Assembly (NCBI GenBank): GCA_029934915.1
Contig: JAOZLI010000052.1
Span: forward strand, 1 to 11,710
DNA length: 11,710 bases
Source: Desulfocapsa sp.
GTDB taxonomy: Bacteria > Desulfobacterota > Desulfobulbia > Desulfobulbales > Desulfocapsaceae
Direction of reading: 5' to 3'
Shown: positions 6,138 to 11,710 of the stretch, piece by piece
How the letters are laid out: every line of letters begins with the position of its first letter
Numbering within the stretch: position 1 is the stretch's first letter
Notes under the pieces: generated by a model
What the model was told of the DNA's origin: nothing
The model's database searches: none
Seen by the model: the letters and a program-made list of their open reading frames with translations, nothing else
Position numbers and translations under genes: made by a program

Positions 6138-9100
6138 ATGTCACAAAAGGAACGTAGCATCATCGGCGGAGAGTGGAGTTGTACTACTCCCGGAACTGCT
6201 ACGTCGACCTCCTCCATTGCTCTGGCCTCCCTTCTAGAATCTGTTGATTGCTCTTGTCTTCATCAGGATCCTGCCAATACTCCTATTCAAACCATCAGCA
6301 TCGATTCCAGAAAGTGCGATAGCACCAGTCTTTTTATTGCTCTTTGTGGTCAGGAGATGGATGGACACGATTTTGTGGAGCAGGCAATTGCAAGTAACTG
6401 TGCCGCTGTTCTTGTGGAGAAAGGACGCTTGTCAGCAGCTCAATATCAGGAAAGCAAGGCATGTGTTATCGAGGTCGATGACAGCAGGAAAACCTACGCA
6501 ACGCTTGCGGAAACGCTGTTTAATCATCCTGCCAGTGATATGACAATGCTTGCCGTGACAGGCACCAACGGAAAAACGACCATCAGTTATCTTTTGGAAA
6601 CTGTCTTGCGTGCAGGTGGAAAAAAGGTTGGAGTCTTGGGCACCATAAATTATCGCTATTTTGATGATGCAGGAATTCAGCATGTTATTCCATCACCCTT
6701 TACCACTCCAGAGCCCCTGCTTTTACAGGGGATTCTGCGAAAGATGGCTGATGCAGGGGTAGATCATGTGATCATGGAAGTCTCATCGCATGGGCTTGAA
6801 CAAAACAGGATTGGCCATTTGCTGTTTGATGTGGCAGCATTCACAAATCTGTCCCGTGATCATCTGGATTATCATCATGACATGCAATCCTATTTCGAGG
6901 CAAAATCCATTCTGTTTACAGAGCATTTGCGAAAGAGTGGTCAGGTTGTGATCAATTTTCCGGTGATGAAATCAGAGTGGAGTGGAAAACTGCAAAGCCT
7001 CTGCCTGGATAACTCGCTCTCGCTTATTACCTGTGGAACGGTGAACAGTGATATTTATCCGGCATCTGTACAGCGGACCTTGCAGCAAACCGAAATTGTG
7101 CTGCACACCAAGTCCTGCGAACATACTATTTGCTCTCCTCTTGTTGGTGATTTTAACGTGGAGAATCTGCAAGTCTGTTTTGCTATGGCTTTTGCTGCTG
7201 GGTTAGAACTCTCTACCATTTGCGATGCACTTGGCGAAGCAACTGGAGCCCCTGGGCGTATGCAGCGTATTGCCAGCTGTGAGACGGAAGAAAACATACT
7301 GCCCACACTGTTTGTGGATTATGCTCATACACCGGACGCCCTGCGCCAGGTATTGTATACCTTTAAACAACTTCCCCACGGAAAACTTTATTGTGTGTTT
7401 GGCTGTGGTGGGGACAGGGATAGTGGCAAACGTGCTTTGATGGGTGAGATCGCAGGGTGTTATGCAGATCGCGTCATCATAACCGATGATAACCCACGGA
7501 CTGAAGATCCTGCTACCATAAGAGATATGGTGGCAAAAGGAGTAGAGCAAACTACCCTGCCAAGGCTGGATATTGACTGTTTGCAGGAGAAACAGAATGA
7601 TACAAATGGTTTTTTTCTGATTCCTGACCGTAAAAGAGCTATTGCTATGGCTATTGAGGCCGCAACGGCTCAAGATATCGTGCTTATAGCGGGCAAAGGG
7701 CATGAGGATTATCAGATCACAGGCGAAGGAAAACGTTTTTTCGATGATTCTCTGGAGGTAAAGAAAGGACTGTGTAAATGGAAATTTGAGTCACTGATCT
7801 TTGCCACCGACGGAAGGGCCAGAAATGGTAAGGTTTCTCACTTTTCTCTAGGGTCTGTTGTAACAGATTCGAGGAAAGTGCAGAAAGGTGATATATTTGT
7901 GGCATTAAAGGGTGAACGTTTTGATGCACACGACTATATAGAAGATGTGGTTGCTGCGGGAGCAGGGTGTCTGCTGTTAAGTCATGAGCCAAAGAGTGCT
8001 ATCACAGCTCCTTATATAGTGGTAGCTGATTCACAGGATGCTCTGGGAGATCTTGCTGCGTACAGACGTTCGTGCATGAAAACGATCAGTAATCCGACCA
8101 TAGTAGGTATAACCGGAAGTAGTGGTAAAACCACAGTTAAAGAGATGTGCGCTGCGATTTTTCAAACCCGTTTCCCGGATAAACTGGATAAGCCAACGGG
8201 CAGAGTGCTTAAAACAGAAGGCAATTTTAACAACCTGATTGGTTTGCCCTTGTCTCTGTTACCCCTTGAGCCAAAACATAGAGTGGCTGTGCTGGAAATG
8301 GGTATGAATCGACCCGGGGAAATAGAAAAACTGACTAAAATTGCAGACCCGGATATTGCATGCATAGTAAACGTACATGGTGCTCACCTGGAAGGTCTTG
8401 GAACAATTGAAGGCGTAGCAGCGGCCAAGGGCGAACTCTTTAGAAATTGCAGAAAAGAGAGTGTTCTAATCGTCAATAATGATGATTTACGAGTGGTCGA
8501 GCTGGCCGGCAAATGCGAACAGAAGAAAATTACTTTCGGGTTTGCACTATCTGGGGTGCAAACCCCGGATATTTCTGTTTCTACCCAAGGTAAAGAAGGG
8601 ATACAAAGTGAGAATGAAGAAATTCGTTTTGTTCTCCAGATCGGTGCGCAGTCGGAGTCGGTAACCTTGCATGTCCCCGGACAACACAATGTTGCCAACG
8701 CCATGGCCGCAGCGGCAATAGCGCATGCAGCAGGTGCTGGAATAAAAGATATTGCCAAGGGGCTTTCGACCTTTCAGCCAGCAGAAAAAAGAATGCAGAT
8801 CCTTGATGGTCCAGCAGGGAGCAGGATTATTAATGATTGTTATAACGCCAATCCTGCATCCATGAAAGCAGCCATACAAACGTTGACTGAAATTGCAACT
8901 GCTTCATCTGTAGCTGTTCTTGGCGATATGCTGGAATTAGGTGCCGGAAGTTACCAGCTGCACAAAGAAGTCGGGATGCTTGCTGCTGATTTAGGTGTCT
9001 CTTTTGTAGCTGTTCTTGGTGAATATGCTGAGGCTGTGGCAGAAGGAGTGAAGAAAAGTAAAAATGCCGGGACAGAAGTTCTGCAGTGTGCAAATCAGGA

Positions 9101-9218
9101 TCAGTGTTACAGCTGGTTGCAAAAATTAATACAGAATAATCAATTGAAAGCTGGATCTTATATTTTGGTAAAGGGCTCACGCGGAATGCATCTGGAAAAA
9201 CTGGTGGAACAACTATGA
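6138..9218 (+). CDS. murEF: Bifunctional MurE-MurF fusion: UDP-MurNAc-tripeptide synthetase and tripeptide D-Ala-D-Ala ligase
   Basis: One 1026-residue cytoplasmic protein joins two successive Mur ligases. The MurE half (about 25-542) has TGTNGKTT (141-148), SSHGLEQNRIGH, FEAKSILF with the lysine expected to be carbamylated, DNPR (451-454) and KGHED (520-524). DNPR marks enzymes that add meso-diaminopimelate rather than lysine. The MurF half (about 545-1026) has TDSRKVQKGDIFVALKG, TGSSGKTT (659-666), LEMGMNRPGEI, AAKGELF, NDCYNANPASM, GDMLELG and a final KGSRGMHLEKL. MurF adds D-Ala-D-Ala. The junction is very tight: FDDSLEVKKGL, a usual MurE end, runs into WKFESLIFATDG, a MurF start. The Ser/Thr-rich N-terminus adds about 24 residues to the usual MurE. 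The ATG is preceded by AGGG 7 nt upstream. The end overlaps mraY by 4 bp. MurE-MurF fusions are known elsewhere, for example in Bordetella. Confidence 0.97.
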   Translation: MSQKERSIIGGEWSCTTPGTATSTSSIALASLLESVDCSCLHQDPANTPIQTISIDSRKCDSTSLFIALCGQEMDGHDFVEQAIASNCAAVLVEKGRLSAAQYQESKACVIEVDDSRKTYATLAETLFNHPASDMTMLAVTGTNGKTTISYLLETVLRAGGKKVGVLGTINYRYFDDAGIQHVIPSPFTTPEPLLLQGILRKMADAGVDHVIMEVSSHGLEQNRIGHLLFDVAAFTNLSRDHLDYHHDMQSYFEAKSILFTEHLRKSGQVVINFPVMKSEWSGKLQSLCLDNSLSLITCGTVNSDIYPASVQRTLQQTEIVLHTKSCEHTICSPLVGDFNVENLQVCFAMAFAAGLELSTICDALGEATGAPGRMQRIASCETEENILPTLFVDYAHTPDALRQVLYTFKQLPHGKLYCVFGCGGDRDSGKRALMGEIAGCYADRVIITDDNPRTEDPATIRDMVAKGVEQTTLPRLDIDCLQEKQNDTNGFFLIPDRKRAIAMAIEAATAQDIVLIAGKGHEDYQITGEGKRFFDDSLEVKKGLCKWKFESLIFATDGRARNGKVSHFSLGSVVTDSRKVQKGDIFVALKGERFDAHDYIEDVVAAGAGCLLLSHEPKSAITAPYIVVADSQDALGDLAAYRRSCMKTISNPTIVGITGSSGKTTVKEMCAAIFQTRFPDKLDKPTGRVLKTEGNFNNLIGLPLSLLPLEPKHRVAVLEMGMNRPGEIEKLTKIADPDIACIVNVHGAHLEGLGTIEGVAAAKGELFRNCRKESVLIVNNDDLRVVELAGKCEQKKITFGFALSGVQTPDISVSTQGKEGIQSENEEIRFVLQIGAQSESVTLHVPGQHNVANAMAAAAIAHAAGAGIKDIAKGLSTFQPAEKRMQILDGPAGSRIINDCYNANPASMKAAIQTLTEIATASSVAVLGDMLELGAGSYQLHKEVGMLAADLGVSFVAVLGEYAEAVAEGVKKSKNAGTEVLQCANQDQCYSWLQKLIQNNQLKAGSYILVKGSRGMHLEKLVEQL
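8538..8565 (+). repeat. Perfect 10-bp inverted repeat inside the MurF part
   Basis: GGGTTTGCAC (8538-8547) and GTGCAAACCC (8556-8565) are perfect inverted copies with an 8-nt loop. They could form a stable mRNA hairpin in the coding region of the fusion. The encoded segment (FGFALSGVQTPD) is in a variable part of MurF, so the symmetry is not forced by conserved residues. Function is unknown and it may be chance. Confidence 0.5.
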
Positions 9219-10294
9219 TTTATTATTTCCTGTATCCGCTTCATGAGACTATTGGTGCATTCAATGTCTTTCGTTATATCACCGTACGTTCCATTGGTGG
9301 TGCTGTTACCGCTTTTCTGATTATGTTACTTTTGGGCCCCTGGTTTATACGAAAGTTGAAACAACATCAAATAGGACAGGTGGTTCGTGAGGACGGGCCG
9401 GAGACGCATCTGGCCAAAAAAGGCGTGCCCACCATGGGTGGCGTATTGATTATTGCCGCAATTTCCACGTCTTCTCTTCTCTGGACACGTTTGAATAATC
9501 CATTGGTCTGGCTGCTGCTCTTTGTCTTGCTCTTTTTTGGATGTATTGGTGCAATTGACGATATTCGAAAGATTACAAAGAAATCAAGTGATGGTTTGAG
9601 TGCAAGGGGGAAACTCTTTCTGCAGATTTTCGGTGCTTCCATGGTGGGACTTTTTGTTCTGCTGCATCCTGGCTACGATGGGCTTTTAAGTGTTCCATTC
9701 TTTAAAAATCTGCAGCCTGATCTTTCCTGGTTTTATATCATTTTCGCTATCCTGGTTATTGTGGGCTCTTCAAACGCAGTAAATTTAACCGATGGCCTGG
9801 ATGGCCTTGCAGCAGGCCCCACCATGATTACAGCTTCTGTGTATCTGATCTTTTCCTATCTTGCCGGGCATGCCGTACTTGCTGATTATCTACAAATTCC
9901 TTTTGTAAGTGGGGCCGGTGAACTGGCAGTTTTTTGTGGTGCCATGGTAGGTGCCTGTCTGGGATTCCTCTGGTTTAACGCCTATCCGGCTCAGATCTTT
10001 ATGGGCGATGTGGGTTCTCTTGCACTGGGTGGTGCTCTTGGGGCTGTTGCTATTATCATTAAGCAGGAAATCCTTCTGGCGATCGTTGGTGGTATTTTTG
10101 TGATGGAGGTTATTTCCGTTATTTTGCAGGTGGGATATTTTAAAATCAGTCATGGTAAACGTATTTTTCTAATGGCACCCTTTCATCATCATTTTGAGAA
10201 AAAGGGATGGGCTGAACCAAAGGTTGTGGTCAGGTTTTGGGTTGTCTCCATTATTCTTGGCCTGATAGCCGTTGCAACACTGAAAATTCGATAA
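9215..10294 (+). CDS. mraY: Phospho-N-acetylmuramoyl-pentapeptide transferase MraY
   Basis: MraY transfers phospho-MurNAc-pentapeptide from UDP to undecaprenyl phosphate in the inner membrane, forming lipid I. The 359-residue protein is polytopic and matches the family length. Key motifs are HLAKKGVPTMGGVLI, the Asp pair D115-D116 (AIDDIRK), NLTDGLDGLA with D193, FMGDVGSLALGG with D265 and the PFHHHFEKKGW histidine cluster at 324-326. These are the magnesium and active-site residues of the family, at positions almost equal to those of Escherichia coli. The ATG overlaps the murEF stop by 4 bp (ATGA), with GGTGGAAC upstream. The stop shares one base with the murD start. Confidence 0.98.
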   Translation: MIYYFLYPLHETIGAFNVFRYITVRSIGGAVTAFLIMLLLGPWFIRKLKQHQIGQVVREDGPETHLAKKGVPTMGGVLIIAAISTSSLLWTRLNNPLVWLLLFVLLFFGCIGAIDDIRKITKKSSDGLSARGKLFLQIFGASMVGLFVLLHPGYDGLLSVPFFKNLQPDLSWFYIIFAILVIVGSSNAVNLTDGLDGLAAGPTMITASVYLIFSYLAGHAVLADYLQIPFVSGAGELAVFCGAMVGACLGFLWFNAYPAQIFMGDVGSLALGGALGAVAIIIKQEILLAIVGGIFVMEVISVILQVGYFKISHGKRIFLMAPFHHHFEKKGWAEPKVVVRFWVVSIILGLIAVATLKIR

Positions 10295-11688
10295 TGGCAA
10301 AGGATTCGAAAATACAAGCGGGACAGCGCTTTGTAGTTATGGGCATGGGTGTGTCAGGACGTGCTGCTGTGCAATTCCTTCTGCAGCAGGGAGCCAAGGT
10401 TGCTGTGAGTGATGCGGGTGACTTTGCAGATCTTGCCGATATTGATCAGGCAATTGTTCAGCAACATGAACTTTCTTTTGAAGGCGGTGGTCACACTGAA
10501 TCCTTCTGCTCAAATTGTGACGCTGTTTTCTTAAGTCCTGGTATCCCAACGGATATTGCTGTTGTAAAGCATCTACACGCACGTGGTATTCCGGTTTTAG
10601 GAGAATTGGCCATTGCGGCTCCTTATCTTACAGAAACAATCATTGCGGTAACCGGAACAAACGGCAAGACCACGGTAACGGCGCTGATTGGGGAATTACT
10701 GCGACATGCAGGAAAAGAAGTCTTTGTCGGTGGCAATATTGGTACCCCGATCCTTGATTATCTGCGTCATGGAAAGCGGGTGGAATGTTTAGTTCTTGAG
10801 CTTTCCAGCTTTCAACTGGAATCTGCAGGGAATTTTCGGCCCCATATCGGAATTTTGTTGAATGTTACACCAGATCATCTCGATCGGCATAAAAATATGG
10901 TTGATTATGCTGCTGCTAAAATGAAGATGTTTCTTCGTCAGGGAAAAGATGATATCGCTATTATCTGCGAGAGTGATCCCATGAGTCAGCAGATTAAACC
11001 GCTCTTGAATGAACAGAGAAAGTTTTGTTTTGGAGGTCTTGACAGTAGTTGCAGTGCACAGGGGAGCGGAGCAACGTTTACAATTACGCTCGATGATCAG
11101 GAACAGGAATTCTACAGCCTCGAGAAAACGTCACTTCATACACATACCGGCTTGTTAAACAGTGAGGCCGCAGTTCTTGCAGTATCGTTATTGGGCTGTG
11201 AAAAGCAGGACATTGAAAGAGGATTAAAGGATTTTACACTTGCTGCGCATCGATTGCAGTTTGTGCGGGAACAAAATGGGGTGTGTTATTATAATGATTC
11301 CAAAGCCACTAATACAGGCGCAGTGGTCACTGCTCTTGCATCATTTAGAGCAAATGTGGTTCTCCTGGCAGGTGGCAAAGATAAGGGTGAAGATTACACA
11401 GCATTAAAGGAATCTGTTGGGGAGAAGGTCAAAGAGTTGATACTTCTTGGTGAAGCAGCCGACGCCATTGAAGCTATTCTTGGGACTGTTGTTTCCACCA
11501 AACGTGCACAAAGCATGATTGAGGCTGTGCAATTTGCAGCAGATCTTGCGGAACCTGGCGATACGGTTCTTCTGGCTCCGGCCTGTGCCAGTTTTGATAT
11601 GTTTGACAATTATGGGCAACGGGGTGATGTCTTTATGCAGGCGGTAATGGATTTAGGCGAAACCTCAGCAGGGAAGGTCGACCGATGA
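10294..11688 (+). CDS. murD: UDP-N-acetylmuramoylalanine--D-glutamate ligase MurD
   Basis: MurD adds D-glutamate to UDP-MurNAc-L-Ala in the cytoplasm, the step before MurE. The protein has 464 residues. It shows an N-terminal Rossmann-like start (FVVMGMGVSGRAAVQFLLQQG), SPGIP, the ATP-binding TGTNGKTT at 120-127 and GGNIGTPILDYL. These are followed by LELSSFQLES, TPDHLDRHKNMVDYAAAKMKMF with the expected carbamylated lysine, YNDSKATNTGAV, LLAGGKDKGEDY and LLAPACASFDMFDNYGQRGD. An in-frame ATG at 10237 would add 19 residues lying entirely within mraY and lacking MurD-like sequence. The start at 10294, overlapping the mraY stop by one base (TAATG), is preferred. It has almost no ribosome site, so translation probably relies on termination of mraY. 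The end overlaps ftsW by 4 bp. Confidence 0.97.
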   Translation: MAKDSKIQAGQRFVVMGMGVSGRAAVQFLLQQGAKVAVSDAGDFADLADIDQAIVQQHELSFEGGGHTESFCSNCDAVFLSPGIPTDIAVVKHLHARGIPVLGELAIAAPYLTETIIAVTGTNGKTTVTALIGELLRHAGKEVFVGGNIGTPILDYLRHGKRVECLVLELSSFQLESAGNFRPHIGILLNVTPDHLDRHKNMVDYAAAKMKMFLRQGKDDIAIICESDPMSQQIKPLLNEQRKFCFGGLDSSCSAQGSGATFTITLDDQEQEFYSLEKTSLHTHTGLLNSEAAVLAVSLLGCEKQDIERGLKDFTLAAHRLQFVREQNGVCYYNDSKATNTGAVVTALASFRANVVLLAGGKDKGEDYTALKESVGEKVKELILLGEAADAIEAILGTVVSTKRAQSMIEAVQFAADLAEPGDTVLLAPACASFDMFDNYGQRGDVFMQAVMDLGETSAGKVDR

Positions 11689-11710
11689 CTGATCCCATTC
11701 GACTCATGCT
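11685..11710 (+). CDS. ftsW: Start of the next gene, probably ftsW (partial)
   Basis: An ATG at 11685 overlaps the murD stop (ATGA) and opens a frame reading MTDPIRLM to the window end. GGGAAGG lies just upstream as a ribosome site. Only eight codons are visible, so identity comes from gene order: ftsW, the septal SEDS glycosyltransferase, commonly follows murD. FtsW would be the partner of the unusual FtsI-like protein in this cluster. Confidence 0.55.

Noticed and set aside
8910..9030. Local direct repeat of about 14 nt (GTAGCTGTTCTTGG) in the MurF part
   Set aside because: Both copies encode a VAVLG beta strand typical of the Mur ligase C-terminal domain; no sign of a duplicated segment beyond it.
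10237..10293. Upstream in-frame ATG for murD
   Set aside because: It would add 19 residues encoded entirely within mraY with no MurD similarity; the TAATG junction start fits the family.

Overview
The window holds the front part of a division and cell wall (dcw) gene cluster on the + strand, next to a divergent membrane transporter gene on the - strand. Gene order, the MurE/MurF fusion, meso-diaminopimelate-type MurE motifs, a PASTA-tailed FtsI and moderate GC suggest a Gram-negative bacterium. My best guess is a sulfate-reducer-like member of Desulfobacterota (Desulfobulbales or relatives). This assignment is inference from gene style, not from a database match.

Layout. Bases 1-1799 (-) encode nearly all of an SLC13-family anion/Na+ symporter with two central RCK_C (TrkA-C) domains; only its last residues lie outside the window. 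Bases 1800-2378 are a divergent intergenic region. It holds a - strand promoter for the transporter, a large imperfect palindrome built from 9-nt CATGAAG-type repeats inside the predicted transporter leader, a small A/T-rich inverted repeat, and the + strand dcw promoter. That promoter is followed by four GTGG repeats spaced exactly 10 bp apart, a probable MraZ operator. From 2379 to the end the genes run mraZ, rsmH (mraW), ftsL, ftsI-like, murE-murF fusion, mraY, murD and the first codons of ftsW. They are packed with 1-4 bp overlaps or short gaps, except for 102 bp before murEF.

How the genes work together. MraZ is the cluster's own regulator and RsmH methylates 16S rRNA. FtsL and the FtsI-like protein are bitopic divisome proteins expected to work with FtsW. 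MurD, MurE and MurF build the UDP-MurNAc pentapeptide, and MraY transfers it to undecaprenyl phosphate to give lipid I.

The most notable observation is the FtsI-like protein at 4140-6035. It keeps the membrane anchor, the PBP dimerisation domain, the TPLxx...NGG segment of the transpeptidase fold and a C-terminal PASTA domain. Yet none of the three penicillin-binding catalytic motifs (SxxK, SxN, K[ST]GT) can be found, and the catalytic domain is shortened. It reads as an intact, selected gene for a pseudo-transpeptidase at the canonical ftsI locus. This implies either a structural role, for example activating FtsW, with transpeptidation done by another PBP encoded elsewhere, or an unusual septal wall synthesis arrangement.
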